Under the pieces are notes generated by a model. The model saw nothing but the letters and a program-made list of their open reading frames with translations. It did no database searches and was not told the origin of the DNA. DNA of 12,602 nt, from positions 1 to 12,602 of the forward strand of contig CALPPA020000028.1 in the NCBI GenBank assembly GCA_943325355.2. The letters run 5' to 3'. The DNA comes from Klebsiella pneumoniae (GTDB taxonomy: Bacteria; Bacteroidota; Bacteroidia; Flavobacteriales; Flavobacteriaceae). Of the stretch, positions 7,278-12,602 are shown one piece after another. The translations under genes were made by a program, and so were the position numbers. The stretch's first letter is position 1, and every line of letters starts with the position of its first letter.

Positions 7278-7303
7278 TTAAATTAGGGGATTAGCTAATT
7301 TGA
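7278..7303. repeat. Inverted repeat between the CHAD and helicase genes
   Basis: TTAAATTAG (7278-7286) and CTAATTTGA (7295-7303) pair over 9 positions with one mismatch or wobble, around the 8-nt loop GGGATTAG. It lies just upstream of the helicase -7 box and downstream of the CHAD stop. It could be a weak attenuator or terminator for CHAD read-through, or an operator. There is no U-tract, so I give no firm role. Confidence 0.3.
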
Positions 7304-7344
7304 TGATTTTATATTGTTTGATCGTGGGCGTGATGGAGCACAAC

Positions 7345-8136
7345 TTAATGTCTTGACAAAGCGTCTTCCAGTTTGACTTTTTTTATTTCATTAAATAAGA
7401 TATTTCTTTTATTGACAATCTTTGAATGTATTATTTTTAATTGTTCTGCCTCGGCTGGACTCAACTTTTCTTGGTTAAGCGCCTTTTCTAGATGCTTGAT
7501 TATTACTTGACAATCGTGCCATTTGCCTAGAATTTCGGTTAAGACATCTTGTTGTGAAAGTTCTTTGTCTTGTTTTTCTTTGGCAATAATAGCCTTGTTG
7601 TAATTTAGAATCTTCAATTCCTTGCGAAGTTGATGAATTTGTTCCGTTTGAATTATGTTTTTACCAAGAAGCTCTTGAATTTGATTTTCTTTTTTTTCTA
7701 AATAAATAGAAGTCTTTTTACTGTCGATTTCACGGAGATGAGGATTAATGGAATGGTGTTTTTTATTTAACTGATCCATTAATTTTTTGTTTAATAATGA
7801 AAAAAAATCGTTTTTAGCTTTTAATCGAAGTTTTTTTAAACTTTTCCTGTAATCTTTGATCATTTTATTTCCAAAATAATTGTTAAGCATTTCATCCTCG
7901 ATATGTAATTCTCTTACTTTTCCCGCCTTGCTAAAAATTATTTTATAAGGTTTATAAGTTGCCTTTCGCTTAAAAGTGGTGGAGCAGAAATTAATTAAAT
8001 CAAAACTAGAGTTCAGCTTTTTAATTTCAACTCGAAGTTTATGAAAGGTGTTTGGCTTATATTTATCTCTGGGTTTTCTCAAAAGAGAATCAATGACATC
8101 TATCCTGTTTTTTAAATATTTAGTTAGTGTTTTCAT
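7345..8136 (-). CDS. CHAD-domain protein
   Basis: This 263-aa, strongly basic, all-helical protein has two related halves, as in the CHAD fold (PF05235). The first carries FHKLRVEIKKL (31-41) with His32, Arg35 and Lys39, then GKVRELHIEDEML (72-84). The second carries IHQLRKELKIL (167-177) with His168 and Arg171, then GKWHDCQVIIKHL (204-216). The conserved H-x-x-R-x-x-x-K pattern and the GKxRD/HDxQV pattern are the family signature. CHAD domains are known to bind polyphosphate and are often targeted to polyphosphate granules. No CYTH triphosphatase domain is fused and none is next to it in this window. There is no signal peptide or membrane helix, so it is cytoplasmic. It appears to have its own promoter and is followed 94 bp later by the helicase gene. 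A link to polyphosphate is inferred from the family only. Confidence 0.85.
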   Translation of the reverse strand: MKTLTKYLKNRIDVIDSLLRKPRDKYKPNTFHKLRVEIKKLNSSFDLINFCSTTFKRKATYKPYKIIFSKAGKVRELHIEDEMLNNYFGNKMIKDYRKSLKKLRLKAKNDFFSLLNKKLMDQLNKKHHSINPHLREIDSKKTSIYLEKKENQIQELLGKNIIQTEQIHQLRKELKILNYNKAIIAKEKQDKELSQQDVLTEILGKWHDCQVIIKHLEKALNQEKLSPAEAEQLKIIHSKIVNKRNILFNEIKKVKLEDALSRH

Positions 8137-8180
8137 TTTTCGAAAATGTATTCTAAACTTTTCATTTTTAAATAGTTGAA

Positions 8181-8188
8181 CAAAGATA
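8181..8188 (-). promoter_or_regulatory. Possible -7 promoter box of the CHAD gene (TATCTTTG)
   Basis: On the minus strand this reads TATCTTTG, identical to the BatA -7 box, 44 bp upstream of the CHAD ATG. There is no clear -33 TTG. The rest of the 181-bp gap (8137-8317) is very AT-rich; I see no gene or RNA in it and only weak A/T hairpins that might end the upstream operon. Confidence 0.42.
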
Positions 8189-8317
8189 GAATATTTTGAA
8201 AAGGGTATTTTACTGTTTGAAGATTAAAGTTACCATTTAATTTGTATTAATAAAATTGATATGTAGATTGTTTGTTAAATCAAGAAAAATATTAATTTAA
8301 AATTTTGATAATCAGTA

Positions 8318-9082
8318 TTAAAATCCTTCAAAAACCCCCAACCCAAACAACGCAAAATCATATTTTACAGGGTCATTCCGGTCGAGTTCACGGAGTTTTA
8401 AATCGAGTTCTGCCAAAGCTTTTCCATCATTTTGTTTTCGGATGAGTAAACCTAATTTTCGAGCCACATTGCCAGAATGAATATCCAAAGGACAGGATAG
8501 GAGTGAAGGCGAAATACTTTTCCAAATTCCCAAATCAACACCTTTGTTATCTTGGCGACACATCCATCTCAAGTACATATTAATTCTTTTCGCCGCGGAA
8601 CCATTCATCGGGTCAGAAATATGTTTTTGAGTTCGGTTTTGATGTTCGATTTCGAAAAATAATTTCTTGAATTCGGAAATGCTTTTTTGCATTGAATTTT
8701 GTTCTTGATATTTGGCAAAAACAGCTTCAAGACCTTTGTGGTTTTTGTAAATATGTTGCAGTCCTTTTATAAAACTCGAAAAATCCTGTCCGTTGAAAGT
8801 TCTGTGAACAAAAGATTCCATTCGTTCCAAATCATCTTCGGTATGTGACATCACGAAATCATAAGGTGAATTTCCCATCAAATCCATCATTTTGTGGGCG
8901 TTTTTGATAATCATTTTGCGATTTCCCCAAGCAATGGTGGCACTCAAAAAACCTGCAATTTCAATATCTTCTTTTTGCGAAAACAAATGAGGTATTTGCA
9001 CAGGATCACTTTCGATAAAATCAAGCGTGTTGTATTGAATTACCTTTTCGTCGAGGAATGATTTGAGTTCTGATTTATTCAT
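8318..9082 (-). CDS. TIGR02757 / DUF2400 family protein
   Basis: This 254-aa soluble protein belongs to the TIGR02757 (DUF2400) family, of unknown function. Recognisable family segments are ATIAWGNRKMIIKNA (48-62), DPMNGSAAKRINMYLRWMCR (157-176), GVDLGIWKSI, CPLDIHSGNVARKLGLL and a C-terminal DPVKYDFALFGLGVFEG. The frame is open for 12 more codons upstream, with an ATG at 9118, but I chose the ATG at 9082. It gives the normal family N-terminus (MNKSELKSFLDEKV) and overlaps the upstream stop by 8 bp, a common coupling arrangement. It is the last gene of the ABC ATPase / membrane protein / TIGR02757 operon. The LDIHSGNVARKLGL segment resembles the catalytic-aspartate region of helix-hairpin-helix DNA glycosylases, which is only a suggestion about function. 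Confidence 0.85.
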   Translation of the reverse strand: MNKSELKSFLDEKVIQYNTLDFIESDPVQIPHLFSQKEDIEIAGFLSATIAWGNRKMIIKNAHKMMDLMGNSPYDFVMSHTEDDLERMESFVHRTFNGQDFSSFIKGLQHIYKNHKGLEAVFAKYQEQNSMQKSISEFKKLFFEIEHQNRTQKHISDPMNGSAAKRINMYLRWMCRQDNKGVDLGIWKSISPSLLSCPLDIHSGNVARKLGLLIRKQNDGKALAELDLKLRELDRNDPVKYDFALFGLGVFEGF

Positions 9083-10757
9083 TTTCGGGAATGTTTTTAG
9101 AATAAAAGCCATCACCAAAATTGGATGTTCTAAGTTGTGGTTTGAAATGGTATTTCTTTTTTAAGTATTCCACTTGAACTTTGTTTACACAAGGTAATTT
9201 ACCATTGGCAGTTCCATAAAAGAAAAAGTTTTCTTTAGGAGAATTATATTTTAAGTTTCCTTCTTTTATTTTTTCGAATTCTATTTCGGCATATTTCGAA
9301 TTCTTTTTGGGTAGTACAATTTGAGTCCAACTGTTTATTTCTTTCTGTTGGTGGAGTTTGTTTTTTGTTACATTAGGAAACCCTATAATTTCTGTAAACA
9401 CTAAAGGTGCTAGTATGACGATTAGAAATAAATACAGCGTAGTTTTCATATTGATTTTAAAATAGGAAAAAATCGAGCTGAAAACGACAACGAACAAAAG
9501 CACAAATTCAGGTAGAAAATAGCGGTATTGTGGGGAAGTAAAGAGTAAAATTAAAAAATTCAGAGCAAGGACTAGATATAAAAAAATATATTTTGTTTGA
9601 TTTATAAAGCCTTTTACGAACAGTCCAACTGCAAAAAGCAAAAGAATTCCAAAGTTGAAAATTCGGTTTATTCCACCGAGATGAATCCAAGAATTTAATT
9701 TATCAAGAATTGTTGGATTTTTTATAATGCTTGTTTTAAAATACCCAGAATTCTCGGTGATAGTGGTAACGAATTCTAATAGTTCTTGAGGAATTGTCCA
9801 ATCTTCATTTAGGGGGAAAATAGGTAAAGGATAAAAAGGATATCCAGTTACAATAGCATTTTTAAGACATAAAACTGTTAAAATTATGGTGCTTGAACCA
9901 AGAAGGAAATAGATTCTTTTTTTGTTTTTATAAATCTGATAGAAAATGATTATTACTAGAGGAGCTATCGTAATTTTAATAAATACTAGATTTAGAAATA
10001 GGAGCGTTGCAATTTTAGAATTTTCAAGACTGTCCTCTTTGTCCATAAAATAATAAAAAAGTATTTGGGATAAGATGATGATTATTAAATCGGGAGATGG
10101 TGAGCTAATAAATTGAAAAAATAAAATATTGAAGATCAGGATAAATCCAATCCAATGAATTTCGCCATTGATTTTATTTCTTTTTTCAAATTCGGTTATG
10201 AAGTAGAGTGAGGATACGTTTAAAATCAGACCATTAATATCATTACTTCTTTCCGTTAAAAAATTGAAATTAAATCCTGCTTGCAAAATGTGAAAAGGGG
10301 AAGTTTGTCCAAAATAAATATGTAAATTTCCAAGACCTTTGACCAATCCATATTCATTTATCCACTTAATGGTTTGAATATAGTAGCTTTCATTATCGAC
10401 AATAAAAGGAAATTGGCTGCATTTAAATAGGGAAAAAACAAATATTGATAAAAGGCTAAACTTTGAAATAGTTGACAGTGCCCTTAAATCGAATAGAAGT
10501 TCTTTTACGCTCTCTTTGATTTCTTTTGATTTCCAATACGTTATTCCAATACTAATTAAAAAATTGGCGATAAATACTTCCAACCCAATTTTAAAAAAGA
10601 AACTGCAAATGCTCAGCCCAAGACATTGGATAAAAATGCCTAAAAATAGTGGAATATAATTTCCGGATGATTTTAATTTTAAAATTGATTTCACTGCAAT
10701 TCCAGCTGGAATGAAGAATAGTAAAAGGATAATCCAACTTAATGCAATTAAAATCAT
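9075..10757 (-). CDS. Polytopic membrane protein, LIC_10190-like, GT-C glycosyltransferase-like
   Basis: This 560-aa integral membrane protein has about 11-13 hydrophobic helices. Clear ones are near 2-22, 33-75 (two), 96-112, 200-218, 222-238, 250-272, 282-300, 366-384, 388-407, 415-431 and 438-456. A soluble C-terminal tail of about 100 residues follows. The first large extracytoplasmic loop, after helix 4, holds VDNESYYIQTIKWINEYG (120-137). An acidic residue at this place is typical of GT-C enzymes that use lipid-linked sugars. SPSPDL (219-224) and TGYPFYPLPIF (304-314) also resemble GT-C/LIC_10190 membrane proteins. I infer a role in glycan or lipid-sugar transfer, but no substrate can be named. 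The gene lies 5 bp after the ABC ATPase and overlaps the TIGR02757 gene by 8 bp. The family name is from memory and moderately certain. Confidence 0.68.
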   Translation of the reverse strand: MILIALSWIILLLFFIPAGIAVKSILKLKSSGNYIPLFLGIFIQCLGLSICSFFFKIGLEVFIANFLISIGITYWKSKEIKESVKELLFDLRALSTISKFSLLSIFVFSLFKCSQFPFIVDNESYYIQTIKWINEYGLVKGLGNLHIYFGQTSPFHILQAGFNFNFLTERSNDINGLILNVSSLYFITEFEKRNKINGEIHWIGFILIFNILFFQFISSPSPDLIIIILSQILFYYFMDKEDSLENSKIATLLFLNLVFIKITIAPLVIIIFYQIYKNKKRIYFLLGSSTIILTVLCLKNAIVTGYPFYPLPIFPLNEDWTIPQELLEFVTTITENSGYFKTSIIKNPTILDKLNSWIHLGGINRIFNFGILLLFAVGLFVKGFINQTKYIFLYLVLALNFLILLFTSPQYRYFLPEFVLLFVVVFSSIFSYFKINMKTTLYLFLIVILAPLVFTEIIGFPNVTKNKLHQQKEINSWTQIVLPKKNSKYAEIEFEKIKEGNLKYNSPKENFFFYGTANGKLPCVNKVQVEYLKKKYHFKPQLRTSNFGDGFYSKNIPENE

Positions 10758-10762
10758 AATAA

Positions 10763-11425
10763 TTATTTAGAAATCAATCCATCGACCATTACCAATTTTC
10801 TATCAGCCATATTGGCCAATTCTTCATTATGGGTAACAATCACAAAAGTCTGCCCAAATTCATCCCGAAGTTTAAAAAACAATTGGTGTAAATTTTCGGC
10901 TGAATGGGTGTCCAAATTCCCCGAAGGTTCATCTGCAAAAATGATGGCTGGTTTGTTGATTAAGGCTCTTGCAACAGCCACACGTTGTTGTTCTCCACCC
11001 GATAGTTCATTGGGTTTGTGATTTATTCGATGCGAAAGTCCGAGATATTCGAGTAATCTTTTGGCTTCAGTTTCGGTTTCGTGGCGTGATTTATTGGCGA
11101 TATAGGCTGGAATACAAACATTTTCCAAAGCCGTGAATTCCGGTAATAATTGATGAAATTGGAAGATAAAACCTAAATTTAAATTTCTAAATTTTGACAA
11201 AGTTTTGTCATTCATCGTCAAAATATCTTGGTCGTTGATGCGTAATTCTATTCCGTTTTCTATTGTTGGTTGGTCTAATGTTCCAAGAATTTGCAAAAGC
11301 GTGGTTTTTCCAGCACCTGATGCACCTACGATAGAAACGATTTCACCTTTTTTAATAAGTAAATCAACTCCCTTGAGTACTTGAAGTTGGTCGTAATATT
11401 TATGAATGTTTTTTGCGTGTATCAT
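10763..11425 (-). CDS. ABC transporter ATP-binding protein, LolD/MacB type
   Basis: This 220-aa cytoplasmic ATPase subunit belongs to the LolD/MacB/FtsE-like group, which powers lipoprotein release or mechanotransmission-type export at the inner membrane. Visible motifs are Walker A GASGAGKT (34-41), Q-loop [16 protein letters not shown] (88-103), signature [15 protein letters not shown] (141-155), Walker B IIFADEP (161-167), D-loop SGNLD and the H-loop His199 in VTHNEEL. The Q-loop text [13 protein letters not shown] is characteristic of LolD-like proteins. The length is normal for a lone ATPase. No permease (LolC/E or MacB type) is encoded in this window, so its partner must be elsewhere. 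It is the first gene of a three-gene operon and divergent from the 97-aa membrane protein. I see no exact TAnnTTTG box upstream; the nearest is AATCTTTG (11452-11459). Confidence 0.92.
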   Translation of the reverse strand: MIHAKNIHKYYDQLQVLKGVDLLIKKGEIVSIVGASGAGKTTLLQILGTLDQPTIENGIELRINDQDILTMNDKTLSKFRNLNLGFIFQFHQLLPEFTALENVCIPAYIANKSRHETETEAKRLLEYLGLSHRINHKPNELSGGEQQRVAVARALINKPAIIFADEPSGNLDTHSAENLHQLFFKLRDEFGQTFVIVTHNEELANMADRKLVMVDGLISK

Positions 11426-11500
11426 CTTTTGGAACAGTTTTCACAAAGAAACAAAGATTTTGGTTATCATTGCCAATATTTTTTTAGCCGTTTTATTTAC

Positions 11501-11528
11501 TTCGAACCTCTAACCTCTTACTTCTAAC
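11501..11528. repeat. Heptamer tandem repeat (YTCTAAC-like, four units)
   Basis: Four contiguous 7-bp units are TTCGAAC (11501-11507), CTCTAAC (11508-11514), CTCTTAC (11515-11521) and TTCTAAC (11522-11528). A weaker unit, TATTTAC, precedes them. The array ends 9 bp before the -7 box of the 97-aa membrane protein gene and so occupies the place where its -33 region would be. Confidence 0.6.
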
Positions 11529-11537
11529 TTGTATTTG

Positions 11538-11545
11538 TATCTTTG
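11538..11545 (+). promoter_or_regulatory. -7 promoter box of the 97-aa membrane protein gene (TATCTTTG)
   Basis: TATCTTTG matches TAnnTTTG, 16 bp upstream of the ATG at 11562, giving a leader of about 10-14 nt. It decides the start of the gene: the in-frame TTG at 11529 lies upstream of the box and cannot be in the transcript. No TTG lies at -33 spacing, because that stretch is the heptamer array. Confidence 0.55.
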
Positions 11546-11561
11546 TATTGAAAACACTAAA

Positions 11562-11855
11562 ATGACAGAAGAAGTAATCATAGAGAAAGAAAGCAATAAA
11601 AACCGAAATCTTATTTTGGGAATAGTTTTCGACGCTATAGGAATGTTGTCTTTCTCGATTCCATTAGTTGGCGAATTTTCGGATGTGGTTTGGGCTCCAA
11701 TGGCTGGATTTCTAATGAGTTGGATGTACAAAGGAACCGTTGGAAAAGTGGGTGGCATTTTTACTTTTATAGAGGAAATCACTCCGTTTACAGATTTCAT
11801 TCCATCCTTTACATTGGCTTGGATTTACAATTATTGGATCAAAAAAGAAAAATAA
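11562..11855 (+). CDS. Small conserved-type membrane protein of unknown function
   Basis: I do not recognise a named family. The 97-aa product starts with a charged cytoplasmic N-terminus (MTEEVIIEKESNKNRN), then hydrophobic stretches at about 17-36 and 42-56, and a C-terminal aromatic segment, FTDFIPSFTLAWIYNYW (76-92). The pattern, an acidic residue before WAPM, a glycine-rich link KGTVGKVGGIFTFIEE and PFTDFIPSFTLAW, resembles small uncharacterised Bacteroidota membrane proteins that I have seen but cannot name. The start is the ATG at 11562, because the -7 box is at 11538-11545. It is divergent from the ABC ATPase operon. Its stop lies 1 bp from the stop of the convergent DUF6787-like gene, with no terminator between them. 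Confidence 0.72.
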   Translation: MTEEVIIEKESNKNRNLILGIVFDAIGMLSFSIPLVGEFSDVVWAPMAGFLMSWMYKGTVGKVGGIFTFIEEITPFTDFIPSFTLAWIYNYWIKKEK

Positions 11856-11856
11856 C

Positions 11857-12168
11857 TTACTTTTTTTCTTCTTTAAAAACAAATCCCAATCCCATACTTC
11901 GCAACATTTTTTTCGAAAAAGGGAAAAAGAATTTTGATTGACCAAAAAGGTAGCCAAAGAACATTAATACAAAAGGATACAAAGGAAAAATCACAAGTAA
12001 TCGAACGGGCGTAAACCATAAACCTAAATCTTCCTTAGTGATTCCTATCAAATTGCAAACTGGTTTTGACAACCAAGCCGAAGCCGATCCTGTAATGGCA
12101 AAAACTACAAAAATGATGACCAATTGAAAATTAGAAGTAATTCCCCAACGTTTTTTTAAATTCTCCAT
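11857..12168 (-). CDS. DUF6787-like small membrane protein
   Basis: This 103-aa protein has a short basic start (MENLKKRWGITSNFQ), a first membrane helix (about 15-33, LVIIFVVFAITGSASAWLS), a polar loop, a second helix (about 55-76, VRLLVIFPLYPFVLMFFGYLFGQ) and a basic C-terminal tail (KFFFPFSKKMLRSMG). The K-K-R-W-G-I-x-S-N start, the A-I-T-G-S core and the P-L-Y-x-F ... F-G-x-L-F-G-Q end match what I remember of DUF6787, sometimes annotated loosely as diacylglyceryl transferase. No catalytic residue of that enzyme is evident, so I do not support that name. It has its own promoter overlapping the end of the upstream DUF6146-like gene and converges with the 97-aa membrane protein gene. Confidence 0.7.
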   Translation of the reverse strand: MENLKKRWGITSNFQLVIIFVVFAITGSASAWLSKPVCNLIGITKEDLGLWFTPVRLLVIFPLYPFVLMFFGYLFGQSKFFFPFSKKMLRSMGLGFVFKEEKK

Positions 12169-12189
12169 TTTAGATTAAAAATGATGCCA

Positions 12190-12220
12190 CAAATATAGTA
12201 ACATTATCGTATTGGGACAA
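12190..12220 (-). promoter_or_regulatory. Full -33/-7 promoter of the DUF6787-like gene
   Basis: On the minus strand, a TTG (12218-12220) and TATATTTG (12190-12197) are separated by 20 bp. This fits the Flavobacterium consensus TTG-N17-23-TAnnTTTG in both halves and is the best promoter in the window. It lies 21 bp before the ATG at 12168. Its -33 element is inside the last codons of the upstream DUF6146-like gene. Confidence 0.6.
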
Positions 12221-12602
12221 AACCAAAGAGTTTTTGGTTGAAGGTATTTTGGAAATATATCATATAATTATAGATTAAATAATTCACTTCATATCCGTAA
12301 TTGATGTTGCGGTCATAATTAATGGTCATTTCATATAAATTAGGATCGTAACGTTGAGGTTGCATAACACGATTATTCCATTCCGTTATGTATAAAATAT
12401 TTTTGTTTTCCATATACGACTGTGAGTGATAGCCTCGTGGAAAAGATCTGCTAGCAAGCCAAGTACTAAAACCAGGGTCAATAATAATTACTTCATATTC
12501 TAATGAATCATTAGCGATTCTGATAGTGTCGTTGGTAATTTTTACAGCTTTTTTTTCAATTTTTATAGTGTCATTTTTTACAGTCAAATTCTTTTCAGGA
12601 CT
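12204..12602 (-). CDS. DUF6146-like protein, N-terminus cut by the right edge
   Basis: The frame is open to the last base of the window (SPEKNLTVKND...), so the start lies outside. The TTG at 12587 is in frame but is not a credible start. About 132 residues are visible. A threonine/lysine-rich linker with NDTIRIANDSLEYEV is followed by a compact domain: IIIDPGFSTWLASRSFPRGYHSQSY, then ENKNILYITEWNNRV, MQPQRYDPNLYEM and YGYEVNYLIYNYMIYFQ. These segments match what I remember of DUF6146, a Bacteroidota family usually carrying a lipoprotein signal. Whether this copy has a lipobox cannot be seen. The domain is rich in tyrosine and asparagine and has no known enzyme motif. Function is unknown. The next gene, DUF6787-like, starts 35 bp downstream with its own promoter. 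Confidence 0.7.
   Translation of the reverse strand, partial: SPEKNLTVKNDTIKIEKKAVKITNDTIRIANDSLEYEVIIIDPGFSTWLASRSFPRGYHSQSYMENKNILYITEWNNRVMQPQRYDPNLYEMTINYDRNINYGYEVNYLIYNYMIYFQNTFNQKLFGFVPIR

Noticed and set aside
8189..8317. Possible small RNA or terminator in the AT-rich gap after the TIGR02757 gene
   Set aside because: Only A/T palindromes are visible; no G-C stem followed by a T-run, so nothing can be supported.
11510..11800. Open frame on the minus strand across the 97-aa gene and its promoter
   Set aside because: It is antisense to a membrane-protein gene with a clear promoter, has no leader signal, and its product looks like translated complement rather than a known protein.
11690..11957. 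Open frames on both strands across the junction of the two convergent small membrane proteins
   Set aside because: They cross the true stops of both genes and have low-complexity, lysine/phenylalanine-rich products without a plausible start.
1..12602. Defence system, CRISPR array, insertion sequence, prophage or tRNA
   Set aside because: No transposase, integrase, nuclease cluster, regular spacer-repeat array or cloverleaf sequence was found; the genes are ordinary housekeeping and envelope families.

Overview
The window looks like ordinary core chromosome of a Bacteroidota bacterium, most likely Flavobacteriaceae and probably Flavobacterium. The DNA is AT-rich, Shine-Dalgarno-like leaders are absent, and several genes are preceded by the Bacteroidota -7 promoter box TAnnTTTG. 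The gene families also fit: a BatA-type membrane protein, TIGR02757/DUF2400, a LIC_10190-like membrane protein, and DUF6146- and DUF6787-like proteins. I see no insertion sequence, phage gene, CRISPR array, tRNA or rRNA.

Left part (1-4628). The 3' end of an unrecognised plus-strand gene enters from the left edge. It meets a minus-strand cluster of four genes tail to tail. In transcription order these are a 646-aa BatA/VWA membrane protein, a dihydroorotase homologue, a small DUF4870-like membrane protein and a serine hydrolase of the phospholipase/carboxylesterase family. Spacing is 29, 32 and 6 bp, so they probably form one operon. The dihydroorotase homologue has lost nearly all of its metal-binding histidines and is probably not a working dihydroorotase.

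Middle (4629-8317). A 124-bp divergent region carries a -7 box for each direction. To its right lies an exported lactonase-family beta-propeller (plus strand). It converges on a DEAD-box RNA helicase (minus strand), and a CHAD-domain protein lies upstream of the helicase on the same strand. A small hairpin and a heptamer repeat sit at the lactonase/helicase junction.

Right part (8318-12602). A tight minus-strand operon encodes a LolD/MacB-type ABC ATPase, a multi-spanning GT-C-like membrane protein and a TIGR02757 protein; the last two genes overlap by 8 bp. Divergent from it is a 97-aa small membrane protein preceded by a heptameric tandem repeat and a clear -7 box. This gene ends 1 bp from a convergent DUF6787-like membrane protein. 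The DUF6787-like gene is followed upstream by a DUF6146-like protein cut by the right edge.

Much of the content concerns the cell envelope: BatA, DUF4870, the ABC ATPase, the GT-C-like protein and the small membrane proteins. No single new multi-gene system is evident. The most notable points are the degenerate dihydroorotase inside a membrane-protein operon, the glycosylase-like motif in TIGR02757, the heptamer repeats, and an apparently leaderless BatA transcript.
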